A stretch of DNA of 22,976 nucleotides from an uncultured Clostridia bacterium (GTDB taxonomy: Bacteria; Bacillota; Clostridia; Oscillospirales; Ruminococcaceae): positions 1 to 22,976 of the forward strand of contig CAMOFU010000011.1 in NCBI GenBank assembly GCA_946613705.1, given 5' to 3'. The position numbers were made by a program, and so were the translations under genes. A model generated the notes under the pieces. The model worked only from the letters and a program-made list of their open reading frames with translations. It searched no databases and had not been told where the DNA came from. This document shows, in pieces, positions 14,686 to 22,134 of the stretch. Numbering within the stretch: the first letter of the stretch is position 1; each line of letters opens with the position of its first letter.

Positions 14686-16107
14686 ATGAAGCTTAAAGCA
14701 TATATCGCCGCGATGGCTGCCTGCCCGATCCTGCTGTGCAGCTGCGGCTCAAATAACAGCGGTCAGACCGCACTTTCTCCGATCGGGACGACTACCCTGC
14801 CGACGGCGGCATCGGAAGAGACCGAACGCAAGACCACAGAGCAGACGCTTCCGCTGATACTTTATAAGGAGGAGGTCCGCACGCTTGATCTCGGCAAGGC
14901 GGCAGAGAAGGCAGAGATACAGAGCTCGGACGAATCGGTGGTATCGGTAAACGGCAAAGAGATCACCGCCGTGAGCTGCGGTGATGCAGTCGTGACTGTT
15001 ACTCAGCAGGGCAGCGATTCGGATTTCGTTACCAAGCTGAATGTTTCCGTAAAATACTCCCGCTTCGACTCATCGCCCGAGTATACCGCAGGCGGGATGA
15101 CGGGAGAGAAGGACGGCTTTGTGTACCACACGAGCATTAAAAAGGGCAGTATGCTGCCGCTCGGCATCACGGGCGCTGACAGTGTGACCTACAGCTCGTC
15201 TGACGAGAGCGTGGCTGTTGTTTCGGACGACGGTACCGTTACCGCGATCGCGGAGGGAGATGCCGTCATTACCGCAGAGGTCACCTCGGGCAAGGACGTC
15301 TGCGAGCAGAAGACCGTGCTGAACGTTTTCAAGAGCGTTTCCACACCGCTGCCGCAGGAGGAGATAGACGAGTTCTTTTCAAGGGCGGTGTTCATCGGCT
15401 GCTCGCTCGGAGAGGGTCACAAGATGTATCTCGAATCGCAGGGCGAGGGCTATCTCGGCTCGCCGATCTATCTTGCACTCAGCAGCTACGGCATCTATAA
15501 CGACGACGGCCGCAACGGCGAGGATTATATGCTGTCCTACAACGGCGTTACGGATTCTGCCAAAAATCTGCTGAAGGATATCGATGCCGACAGCGTATTC
15601 ATCAACCTCGGCACGAACGATATGTACGGCGACGCGGATTTTGTCGGCGAGACGTTTGTTGAGTATCTCGACGGCATCAGGGAGGAGAACCCCGAAAAGG
15701 TGATCTACGTTGAAGCAGTAACTCCCGTGTGCATCGGCAGCGAGACGGATTATCTTACCAACGAAAACGTCGATGCGCTCAATAAGATACTCGAGGATTA
15801 CTGCGGCAGCAATCCCGATGCTTATTATATCGACATCAACTCGATACTCAAAAACGACGACGGCGGGCTCGACGATAAGTACACCTCCGACGGATATGTA
15901 CACCTTAACGATGCGGCCAACGAGGCATGGACAAAGAAGCTCATCAACACGGTCAAGAATCAGCTCGTTTATCAGCAGCGCGCCGAGGACGCGGTGCAGA
16001 CCTATGAGGAGTGCTTCACCGAAACGGCACGCTCCGATGCCGCCGCAGCGATCGACAAGCTCGGGGACGGCGCATTCAAGAATGCGCTGCTCAGCCGTAT
16101 GCCGTAA
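14686..16107 (+). CDS. Secreted lipoprotein with Ig-like repeats and SGNH hydrolase domain
   Basis: A 473-residue protein with a signal peptide and lipobox (ILLCSCG, lipidated Cys20), so it should be anchored outside the membrane. A Ser/Thr-rich linker covers about 22-53. Two bacterial Ig-like (BIG2) repeats follow, with SSDESVVSVNGKEITAVSCG near 78-98 and SSSDESVAVVSDDGTVTAIA near 169-189. The C-terminal SGNH part has block I AVFIGCSLGEGH (GCS where GDS is usual, Ser kept), block III VFINLGTNDMYG and block V SDGYVHLND. The catalytic Ser and His are thus plausible. The substrate is unknown; cell-wall or polysaccharide deacetylation is a family-level guess. The ATG at 14686 follows AAGGAGCTGAGGAT. 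A strong terminator comes after the gene. Confidence 0.88.
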   Translation: MKLKAYIAAMAACPILLCSCGSNNSGQTALSPIGTTTLPTAASEETERKTTEQTLPLILYKEEVRTLDLGKAAEKAEIQSSDESVVSVNGKEITAVSCGDAVVTVTQQGSDSDFVTKLNVSVKYSRFDSSPEYTAGGMTGEKDGFVYHTSIKKGSMLPLGITGADSVTYSSSDESVAVVSDDGTVTAIAEGDAVITAEVTSGKDVCEQKTVLNVFKSVSTPLPQEEIDEFFSRAVFIGCSLGEGHKMYLESQGEGYLGSPIYLALSSYGIYNDDGRNGEDYMLSYNGVTDSAKNLLKDIDADSVFINLGTNDMYGDADFVGETFVEYLDGIREENPEKVIYVEAVTPVCIGSETDYLTNENVDALNKILEDYCGSNPDAYYIDINSILKNDDGGLDDKYTSDGYVHLNDAANEAWTKKLINTVKNQLVYQQRAEDAVQTYEECFTETARSDAAAAIDKLGDGAFKNALLSRMP

Positions 16108-16128
16108 ACAGCTGCCCGTATCCTATAT

Positions 16129-16169
16129 GACCTCCTGCGGTATTTGCCCCGCGGGAGGTCTTGCTGTTT
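16129..16169 (+). terminator. Intrinsic terminator after the SGNH lipoprotein gene
   Basis: GACCTCCTGCGG (16129-16140) pairs with CCGCGGGAGGTC (16149-16160), a 12-bp stem with one T-G pair and an 8-base loop, followed by TTGCTGTTT. It starts 21 bases after the stop codon and separates this unit from the cdaA promoter. Confidence 0.85.
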
Positions 16170-16221
16170 CGGGAGGCTCTTGCGGGGTGCTTCAAAACTG
16201 TGAATTTTTCATGATAAGCTA

Positions 16222-16250
16222 TTGCACTTTTAAAAAGAATGTGATACAAT
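16222..16250 (+). promoter_or_regulatory. Sigma-A promoter of cdaA
   Basis: TTGCAC (16222-16227), a 17-base spacer, and TACAAT (16245-16250). Transcription should begin near 16257, giving a leader of about 74 bases. The leader contains the palindromes ATCATGAT (16277-16284) and GCAAATTTGC (16292-16301). These are short, and a role is not clear. Confidence 0.75.
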
Positions 16251-16330
16251 AAATATAAGCATACATTTTTGTGAGCATCATGATCTGTAATGCAAATTTG
16301 CGCAGTCCTGTCACATGGGAGTGATGAACT

Positions 16331-17209
16331 TTGTCGGTAATTTCTGATTCTCTGCTTTCGATACTCAACGTTTTCAAGTCGATACGAATAGCAGATATTA
16401 TAGATATACTTATCCTCTCTTATCTTATCTTTCACGGGATAAAGCTGATAAGAGAGACAAGGGCGCAGCAGCTCGTCAAGGGCATATTGCTGCTTATTGC
16501 ATTTTACCTGATATCGGTGTTCCTCAATCTCCAGACTATGAGGTATCTGCTCAAGCTCTGCTTCCAGTGGGGCTTCCTTGCGATAATCATACTCTTTCAG
16601 CCCGAGCTGCGGCGTATACTCGAAAAAATGGGCCGCGCAAGGCTGACGCAGTTCGCACTGTTTGCAAGCACCGAGGACGAGATGGAGGTCAACCGCGTAA
16701 AGGAGTGCATAGATTCCGTCTGTGAGGCGGCACAGGAGCTTTCGTCCACCTGCACGGGCGCACTGATAATCTTCGAGCGCAAGACCAAGCTGGGCGAGCA
16801 GATCGCTACAGGCACGGTGCTCAACTGTACCCCGTCGGCTGCGGTGTTCGGCAATATCTTCTTCCCGAATACCCCGCTGCATGACGGCGCGGTCGTGATA
16901 CGCGACGGTATGATACTCGCGGCGGGGTGCTTCCTGCCGAAGCCGCAGAAGGAGGAGCTGATCGAAAAGCAGCTCGGTTCGAGACACAGGGCAGCGATCG
17001 GTATGAGCGAGAATTCGGATTCTATAGTTGTGGTCGTATCGGAGGAGACGGGCACCATCTCGGTCGCGGAAAACGGCGAGCTCACGCGGGGCTATAACCG
17101 TGAGAGCCTTAAAAAGCTGCTGCTCGGCAAGATGCTTTCCGAGCAGGAGGAGCAGGAAGAGAAGGACAGCTCGTTCGCGGGGAGGATGATCTCTAAATGG
17201 AAAAAGTAA
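16331..17209 (+). CDS. cdaA: Diadenylate cyclase CdaA
   Basis: A 292-residue membrane enzyme that makes cyclic di-AMP from two ATP, a second messenger controlling potassium and osmolyte transport and cell-wall balance in Firmicutes. Start is a TTG at 16331 with GGGAGTGA upstream; a nearby ATG in another frame reads into a stop after a few codons. Three N-terminal membrane helices occupy about 20-40, 48-66 and 76-90. The DAC domain follows, with the DGA motif in PLHDGAVVI (185-187) and the RHR motif in GSRHRAAIG (218-220), both intact. The length suits the family (about 270-290). It overlaps cdaR by 13 bases. Confidence 0.96.
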   Translation: MSVISDSLLSILNVFKSIRIADIIDILILSYLIFHGIKLIRETRAQQLVKGILLLIAFYLISVFLNLQTMRYLLKLCFQWGFLAIIILFQPELRRILEKMGRARLTQFALFASTEDEMEVNRVKECIDSVCEAAQELSSTCTGALIIFERKTKLGEQIATGTVLNCTPSAAVFGNIFFPNTPLHDGAVVIRDGMILAAGCFLPKPQKEELIEKQLGSRHRAAIGMSENSDSIVVVVSEETGTISVAENGELTRGYNRESLKKLLLGKMLSEQEEQEEKDSSFAGRMISKWKK

Positions 17210-18543
17210 AGGAAAAGCGGACCTCTCTGCTGGCGACCGATCTGGGGCTGAGGATAGCCGCGGTGATAATCGCAGTGATCATCTGGCTGTTTTTGTCGAT
17301 CACCGAGTACCCGACGATCAACAAGACTATCACAAACGTCCCCGTCGTGTTCTCGATGGACGGCACCTCGGCATCGGAGAAGGGGCTTCAGGCACAGGGG
17401 TATAAGGATATAACCGTTGATGTTGAGATCAAGGGCATGAACTACGAGATAGGCAGCTACGGTGCGAACGATCTTGTGGCAACGGTGAATGTGGACAGCG
17501 TATCCAAGGAGGGCACCTATCCGCTGGAAATAAATGTCAGGTCGGTACACAGCTCGGATACGGTGAATATCGTATCGGTATCTCCCGACACAGTGGACGT
17601 GAGCTTTGTGCATAAGGGCAGCGATGTGTTTGAGGTGACCGCAAATGCGCCCAACGTTATCGCAGCAGAGGGGCTCACACTGCGCAATCCCGCTGTTTCA
17701 CCCTCGACGGTGATGATAGAGGGCGCTGAGACCGAGCTTGCAAAGATCAAGCGGGTAGAGGCTGTGATAGAGGACAGCGCAACGCTTTCGGACGCGACCT
17801 CGATATCTACCGAGAAGGTGTTCTTCTACGACGAGGACGGCATCAGGCTGGACGGCAGCAAGTACACGCTCGTCGATACAAAGAAGTTCGATGTCTCGTT
17901 CGATCTGTATAAGAAAAAGACGGTGAACCTCAGCGTTGATTTTACCGATGTGCCGCCGGGGTTCGATATCTCGTCGATACCGTATGAGCTGTCTGCGACC
18001 TCGGTCAATGTCATCACGCCAAAGCTCAACGATGTGAATGTGCAGGCTGTATCTCTCGGCACGGTCTCGCTGAAGGATATCGACCTCGGCAAGAGCTTCA
18101 GCTTCGATGTGAACCAGAAGCTGCAGTCGGGCGAGATCAATCAGAGCGGTGTTGACACCGTGATAATGACCTTCGGCTTTGAGGAGAAGGAGTATATCAA
18201 GAAGGAGTTCTCGGTGCCTGCTTCCGCGATAAGGTTCAGCAGCCCGCCGAGCGGCAGGAGCGTAAAGCTCGAGACCAAGCAGATACCTTCTGTTACGCTG
18301 TTCGGCCCGAAAGAGACTGTCGAAAAGCTTGACAGCTCGGATATCAATGTGGTCGTTGATCTGGCCGATGTGACACAGACGGGTTCGCTCTCGCATTCGG
18401 TGACAGTTTATGTGCCGAAGGCCGATGACGTATGGTGCATCGGTTCCAATGAGGTGCAGATAAATATTGAGGAAAAAGCCGCCGCCATTACCGACAGCAG
18501 CTCTGCCGCCGACAGCAGCTCTGCCTCGGACAGCAGCTCGTGA
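17197..18543 (+). CDS. cdaR: YbbR-domain protein CdaR, regulator of CdaA
   Basis: A 448-residue protein with one N-terminal membrane helix (about 17-35, RIAAVIIAVIIWLFLSI) and a large outer part. Known CdaR proteins bind CdaA and alter its activity. The outer part looks like several YbbR repeats of about 80-95 residues, with recurring NVPVVFSMDG-like, VTPKLNDVNVQAV-like and LFGPKETVEKLDSSDINVVV patterns. The ATG at 17197 lies 13 bases inside cdaA, with GGGGAGGATGATC upstream, so translation is coupled. The protein ends in a repeated Ser-rich tail (DSSSAADSSSASDSSS). In Bacillus this gene precedes glmM; here a different gene follows. Confidence 0.93.
   Translation: MEKVKEKRTSLLATDLGLRIAAVIIAVIIWLFLSITEYPTINKTITNVPVVFSMDGTSASEKGLQAQGYKDITVDVEIKGMNYEIGSYGANDLVATVNVDSVSKEGTYPLEINVRSVHSSDTVNIVSVSPDTVDVSFVHKGSDVFEVTANAPNVIAAEGLTLRNPAVSPSTVMIEGAETELAKIKRVEAVIEDSATLSDATSISTEKVFFYDEDGIRLDGSKYTLVDTKKFDVSFDLYKKKTVNLSVDFTDVPPGFDISSIPYELSATSVNVITPKLNDVNVQAVSLGTVSLKDIDLGKSFSFDVNQKLQSGEINQSGVDTVIMTFGFEEKEYIKKEFSVPASAIRFSSPPSGRSVKLETKQIPSVTLFGPKETVEKLDSSDINVVVDLADVTQTGSLSHSVTVYVPKADDVWCIGSNEVQINIEEKAAAITDSSSAADSSSASDSSS
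18493..18540 (+). repeat. 18-base tandem repeat encoding the serine tail of CdaR
   Basis: GACAGCAGCTCTGCC recurs at 18493 and 18511, and GACAGCAGCTCG at 18529, spaced by exactly 18 bases. It encodes repeats of DSSSA(A/S). This could gain or lose units by slippage and change the length of the outer tail without a frameshift. Confidence 0.7.
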
Positions 18544-18563
18544 ACAGATGCGGAGTTGGGATA

Positions 18564-20162
18564 ATGCCTGTTATCATCAATAATATAGTTTCTCCGCTCG
18601 GCATGGATAAGGAAAGCGTGATAAGCCGCGCACTGCGTTCGGTCGGGCTGAGCACTGATAAGACCGTGAAGGTCGGACTGTATAAGACCTCGCTCGATGC
18701 AAGGAAGCGAAACGATATCCACTATGTATGCTCGGTGTATGCCGAGCTGCGCGACCCGCAGGAGGAAAAGCGGGTCTGCGAAAAATACAGCTCTGTGAAT
18801 ATCGCGGCAGACAGCAGCGTCACGCCCGTGTTCGGCAGCAGTAGGGCTGAGGGGCGGATATGCGTGACGGGCTTCGGCCCCGCGGGAATGTTCTGCGCTC
18901 TGCTTCTGGCTGAATGCGGCTATGCCCCGATCGTGCTCGAAAGGGGCGGCAGCGTTGAGGAGAGAACGGCTGCCGTTCAGGGCTACTGGAACGGAGGCAG
19001 GCTCGACTGCCGCTCGAATGTCCAGTTCGGCGAGGGCGGCGCGGGGACCTTTTCCGACGGCAAGCTGACCACGAGGATAAAGGATCCGCTGTGCAGATAT
19101 GTGCTCGAACGGTTCGTGGACTTCGGCGCTCCCGAGGATATACTCACGAGAGCCAAGCCGCATATCGGCACCGATAAGCTGAGGAACATCGTGAAGGCAC
19201 TCAGAGAGCGTGTGATCGCGCTGGGCGGCGAGGTGCGGTTCAATACGCAGCTGACGGATCTTGCCGCAGACGGCCGCAGGATAACAGAAGCCGTCGCAGG
19301 CAGCGAGAGGATACCCTGTGCGGCGCTGGTGCTGGCTGCGGGGCATTCCGCAAGGGATACCTTTGAGATGCTGGCAGAAAAAAATGTGTTTTTGGAGCCC
19401 AAGCCTTTCTCGGTGGGCGTGCGGATAGAGCATCGCCAGCAGGAGGTGGACGAGAGCCTTTACGGCAGGTTCGCGGGCGACCCGCTGCTGCCGAAGGGCG
19501 AGTACCAGCTCTCGGCAAGGAGCCGTGAGGGCAGGGCTGTGTATACCTTCTGTATGTGCCCCGGGGGAAGCGTTGTGCCCGCCGCCTCGGAGGAGGGAAC
19601 TGTCGTTACCAACGGCATGAGCGAATATGCCAGGGACGGCGAGAATGCAAATGCTGCGGTCGCTGTTGCGGTGTCGGCAGCGGATTACGGCTCGGCTCCG
19701 CTCGACGGAATGTATTTTGCCCGCGAGATAGAGCAGCGAGCCTTTCGTATCACCGACGGTGTCCGTGCGCCTGCCGTGACCGTGAGCGGACTGCTTTCGG
19801 GCAGGGCAACTGTCGGGGGCGCGGTCTCGGCAACATATGCAAGGGGAGTCATGGCAGCCGATCTTGATAAGCTGTTCCCGAGCTTTGTTACCGAGCATCT
19901 GAGGTTCGGCATCGGGGAGTTTGCGCGGAAGATGCATTGCTTCGGGAACGGCAGCGCTTTGCTCACGGCTCCCGAAACGCGCACCAGCTCACCTGTGAGG
20001 ATCACTCGCGGCAGCAGCATGAATTCGCTCAGCTTTGATAACCTTTTCCCCTGCGGAGAGGGTGCGGGCTATGCGGGCGGCATCATGTCGGCAGCTGTGG
20101 ACGGGCTGCGGGCGGCACTGGAGATAATGAGCCGCTATGCCCCTTGTGAAAAATCACCGTGA
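18564..20162 (+). CDS. FAD-dependent dehydrogenase, COG2509 family
   Basis: A 532-residue predicted flavoprotein with the NAD(P)/FAD-dependent oxidoreductase layout. The Rossmann loop VTGFGPAGMFCALLLAECGY is at 101-120 and ends in the Glu of VLERGGS (126 on). FGEGGAGTFSDGKLTTRI is at 155-172, and the C-terminal FAD segment LFPCGEGAGYAGGIMSAAVD lies near 500. The N-terminal 95 residues (MPVIINNIVSPLG onwards) form a separate small domain seen in this family. I chose the ATG at 18564 because of this match and a GCGGAG ribosome site; a GTG at 18540 overlapping the cdaR stop is possible but has no good ribosome site. The substrate is unknown. It follows cdaR in the same operon, in the place often held by glmM. 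Confidence 0.9.
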   Translation: MPVIINNIVSPLGMDKESVISRALRSVGLSTDKTVKVGLYKTSLDARKRNDIHYVCSVYAELRDPQEEKRVCEKYSSVNIAADSSVTPVFGSSRAEGRICVTGFGPAGMFCALLLAECGYAPIVLERGGSVEERTAAVQGYWNGGRLDCRSNVQFGEGGAGTFSDGKLTTRIKDPLCRYVLERFVDFGAPEDILTRAKPHIGTDKLRNIVKALRERVIALGGEVRFNTQLTDLAADGRRITEAVAGSERIPCAALVLAAGHSARDTFEMLAEKNVFLEPKPFSVGVRIEHRQQEVDESLYGRFAGDPLLPKGEYQLSARSREGRAVYTFCMCPGGSVVPAASEEGTVVTNGMSEYARDGENANAAVAVAVSAADYGSAPLDGMYFAREIEQRAFRITDGVRAPAVTVSGLLSGRATVGGAVSATYARGVMAADLDKLFPSFVTEHLRFGIGEFARKMHCFGNGSALLTAPETRTSSPVRITRGSSMNSLSFDNLFPCGEGAGYAGGIMSAAVDGLRAALEIMSRYAPCEKSP

Positions 20163-20423
20163 CGCTGTTTGACCGTCTGTTCGGGCGGCATCGCGGAAAG
20201 ACGGCTGATATTATGCCGTTTGTACGAAAAAAACTGCGGCCTGTACCAAGCTGCGGCGTTCGCCGTCGGGCGGGGTGCGGCATAGTATATATCAACGGGC
20301 GCATAGGCAGATGACCGCGGAAGTGACATTTTGTCCGCGAACTGCTCCGAACGGAGTCTGCCGAATGACCCGATGATATATATGTCCGCAGCAGGCAGCA
20401 GAGCTGCACCGCGTGCGGAGCCG
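20163..20423. other. Gap between convergent genes with small hairpins, no gene seen
   Basis: Small inverted repeats occur at 20173-20204 (CCGTCT/AGACGG), 20254-20265 (CGGCG-TT-CGCCG), 20316-20339 (CGCG/CGCG around GACA-TTT-TGTC) and 20345-20356 (CTCCG-AA-CGGAG). I see no good promoter or ribosome site. Frames on the minus strand stay open here but have unusual composition and no starting context. It may be 3' noncoding sequence, a small RNA or a decayed gene. Confidence 0.5.
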
Positions 20424-20460
20424 AAAACAGCCCGCAGAGAAAGATCGCTGCAGGCTGTTT
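20424..20460 (-). terminator. Intrinsic terminator of the Spo0A-like gene
   Basis: On the minus strand, AAACAGCCTGCAG pairs with CTGCGGGCTGTTT (a 13-bp stem with one T-G pair), the loop has ten bases, and the T run continues to 20424. It lies 11 bases after the stop codon of the Spo0A-like gene. On the plus strand the stem is followed by GCTTG, so termination from the other side is less likely. Confidence 0.85.
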
Positions 20461-20471
20461 GCTTGTATGTA

Positions 20472-21209
20472 TCAGTGAAGGTCTTCGGGCAGCATACGGG
20501 ATATCCACTCGGACAGAAATACAATGTATTCCTTCGGGCGGGGCTTTCTCTCGGAAGGAAGGCACAGCACACCGAAGTATTTGCGCTTGCTTTTTGCGGG
20601 ACATACAGTCCAGCTCTTTTCTATCGTGCTGCGTATGCTGTGGTCAACGGCATTGATCGTTGTGTTGTGCTTCGTCGAGATCGTCTCGTAGATATCCCGC
20701 CGAAGACTGTACGGTGCCCTGATGCCCGCACACAGCTTTATCGCGTCACGCAGGAAATGATAGCCCGCGCAGTCGGGAGTTATGCAGATCTCTTCAAGAA
20801 CATCGGCGGTGAAACGGTTTATCAGTGCGGTCTTTCTTTCGTGATCTTGCAGCGCCCGACGTTCAAGGCTGTATGCTATCCTGCTCACCGCTGCATCAAG
20901 GCTGTGGTCGGAGAGAAGCGGTATAAAGCCCGCCTCGGCGATAAGCTCCTCCTGCACAGACGGCTCGGTGAGTACGAATATCAGCGGGATCTGAGCAGAG
21001 TCCTGCTCTGTGTGCTTTGTGTATGTGCCGATGTCTCTTCCGCAGCCGACGATCACTGCGGTGATGCCGCTGAGCGTGTTCCCGAAGAAAGCGTCTCCGA
21101 TCGAGAACGGCATTTTGGTAAGCTCGTATTTTCCCGAGGCTTCGAGCTCGCGTGCTAACCTCCTCAGATACCCGTGCTCGGTCGAAATTATTATCCTTTG
21201 TTTCTTCAA
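20472..21209 (-). CDS. Spo0A-like transcription factor with degenerate receiver domain
   Basis: A 245-residue protein. The C-terminal part (about 131-245) is a Spo0A-type DNA-binding domain: NRFTADVLEEICITP, GYHFLRDAIKLC, then the recognition-helix stretch HNTTINAVDHSIRSTIEKSW at 181-200, closely like the Spo0A pattern of NTT..RVERAIRHAIE.AW. Residues 1-115 look like a receiver domain by position, but the usual acidic pair after the first strand is missing (IIISTEHGYL), the phosphorylated Asp strand reads TAVIVGCG, and no conserved Lys follows strand five (PLLSDHS). Phosphorylation is therefore unlikely. Start is a TTG at 21209 with GAGGAGGAT upstream. It stands alone on its strand with its own promoter, terminator and nearby 0A boxes. 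It is either a Spo0A paralogue or the Spo0A of a lineage that lost sporulation. Confidence 0.85.
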   Translation of the reverse strand: MKKQRIIISTEHGYLRRLARELEASGKYELTKMPFSIGDAFFGNTLSGITAVIVGCGRDIGTYTKHTEQDSAQIPLIFVLTEPSVQEELIAEAGFIPLLSDHSLDAAVSRIAYSLERRALQDHERKTALINRFTADVLEEICITPDCAGYHFLRDAIKLCAGIRAPYSLRRDIYETISTKHNTTINAVDHSIRSTIEKSWTVCPAKSKRKYFGVLCLPSERKPRPKEYIVFLSEWISRMLPEDLH

Positions 21210-21241
21210 TTCTTATCCTCCTCGAAAGCTGATAGGTCTAT

Positions 21242-21270
21242 ATTATATATTTCGGAGATCTTGTTTTCAA
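21242..21270 (-). promoter_or_regulatory. Sigma-A promoter of the Spo0A-like gene
   Basis: On the minus strand, TTGAAA (21270-21265), a 17-base spacer, and TATAAT (21247-21242). Transcription should begin near 21235, leaving a leader of about 26 bases. The 0A boxes lie roughly 80-100 bases upstream of the -35 box, which allows autoregulation. Confidence 0.8.
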
Positions 21271-21312
21271 GCAGAGGTATATTTGCTTTACTTTCTTTTA
21301 TCAGATTATTTA

Positions 21313-21342
21313 TCTGTTTTGGGCATTCGGTCACAAAACAGA
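21313..21342. promoter_or_regulatory. Inverted repeat in the divergent intergenic region
   Basis: TCTGTTTTG (21313-21321) and CAAAACAGA (21334-21342) form a perfect 9-bp inverted repeat with a 12-base centre. An overlapping small palindrome CAGAT-TATTT-ATCTG lies at 21302-21316. It sits between the two divergent promoter regions, next to the 0A boxes. It could be an operator or an RNA hairpin. Confidence 0.5.
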
Positions 21343-21346
21343 CATA

Positions 21347-21368
21347 TTTGTCGAAAAGCGTCGAAACG
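21347..21368 (+). promoter_or_regulatory. Two tandem 0A-box-like sites, 10 bp apart
   Basis: TTTGTCGAAAA (21347-21357) is an excellent match to the Spo0A 0A-box core TGTCGAA. A second, weaker copy, GCGTCGAAACG, follows directly (21358-21368), so the two TCGAA cores are exactly one helical turn apart, as in tandem sites bound by Spo0A dimers. The boxes are 45 bases before the membrane-protein ATG and upstream of the Spo0A-like promoter. The match is read from sequence; binding is inferred. Confidence 0.7.
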
Positions 21369-21412
21369 TGAAAAAATGACCGTTTCGCAAAGGCACGGAG
21401 GTGGGGAATGCT

Positions 21413-22114
21413 ATGGAAAATGTGTCGGCGGCTGAGGCTGAAAGCGGCCGAAGGATAAGGAACGGTCTTGTGTGGTATGCTGCACTGCTGCCCGCGCTCG
21501 GACTGTTTCTCGAGAATTACACACTGAACAAATATCTCGGCTTTCTGGTCTGGGGAGTGGTCATCGTGATGAGGCCGCTGTGCTGCCTGCTGGATATGAG
21601 ACAGCTGGAGAGGCTCGGTGCCGAAGATAACAGCCGATGGTGGGCATTGCTGCCGACAGTGTATCTTTTCAGACGCTGCCTGCGGCTGAAGACCAATACG
21701 GCGATGGCGGTCGTCTGCATGATCTGCCTGTCCTACGGGATCATCGGCAACGGCTTCGTTTCGGCATTGTTTGTTGATGACGAACGTATCCTTGAAGTGG
21801 TGAGGAACGAGAGCGTTACCTCGGTAAAGGAGCTGAGGAGCTTCGGCGGCAGTGACAGCTTCGGCGATGCGCTCGACAAGACGGCAGCCGACGGTGTGAG
21901 CTGGCAGCTCGAGGCAGACGGCAACACCCGCTTTGTTACGGCGAGCCTTAAAGAGAAGACAAATAACGATACGGTGACCCTCGTGTTCAGGGTGACGCAC
22001 GACGGGTATACCTATACCGAGTTCAAGCTCGACAAGGTCACCAGAAACGGCACCGAGGTAACGGACGATGCCCGCAGTGAGCTGCTGAAAGCTCTGTTCT
22101 CGGACGAAAGCTAA
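21413..22114 (+). CDS. Unknown membrane protein with C-terminal outer domain
   Basis: A 233-residue protein with four predicted membrane helices at about 22-40, 44-64, 78-96 and 100-123, and a polar C-terminal domain (124-233), probably outside the cell. I do not recognise the family. The C-terminal part, with a SFGDALDKTAADGVSWQLEA region and alternating strands such as TVTLVFRVTHDGYTYTEFKL, resembles small Clostridia surface domains of unknown function by general pattern only. The ATG at 21413 has GGAGGTGGGG ahead of it. It is 20 bases from the downstream DUF5685 gene and divergent from the Spo0A-like gene, with tandem 0A-box-like sites in front. Control by a Spo0A-type protein is plausible. 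Confidence 0.72.
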   Translation: MENVSAAEAESGRRIRNGLVWYAALLPALGLFLENYTLNKYLGFLVWGVVIVMRPLCCLLDMRQLERLGAEDNSRWWALLPTVYLFRRCLRLKTNTAMAVVCMICLSYGIIGNGFVSALFVDDERILEVVRNESVTSVKELRSFGGSDSFGDALDKTAADGVSWQLEADGNTRFVTASLKEKTNNDTVTLVFRVTHDGYTYTEFKLDKVTRNGTEVTDDARSELLKALFSDES

Positions 22115-22134
22115 GCATACGGTAGGTGAGATGA

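Noticed and set aside
18408..19937. A 509-codon minus-strand frame across the flavoprotein gene
   Set aside because: It is an antisense shadow of a gene with intact FAD motifs, and has no recognisable domain.
20173..20204. Terminator after the flavoprotein gene
   Set aside because: The 6-bp stem has a 20-base loop and no T run, so it is not a convincing intrinsic terminator.
20135..20572. A 145-codon minus-strand frame downstream of and overlapping the Spo0A-like gene
   Set aside because: It starts within the Spo0A-like gene in another frame, crosses the terminator, and shows no domain or start signal.
21206..21390. Minus-strand frame ending NIDLSAFEEDKN that overlaps the Spo0A-like start codon by four bases
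   Set aside because: The stop/start overlap looks like coupling, but the frame has no good start or ribosome site, and the promoter TATAAT of the Spo0A-like gene lies inside it, so it would not be on the message.
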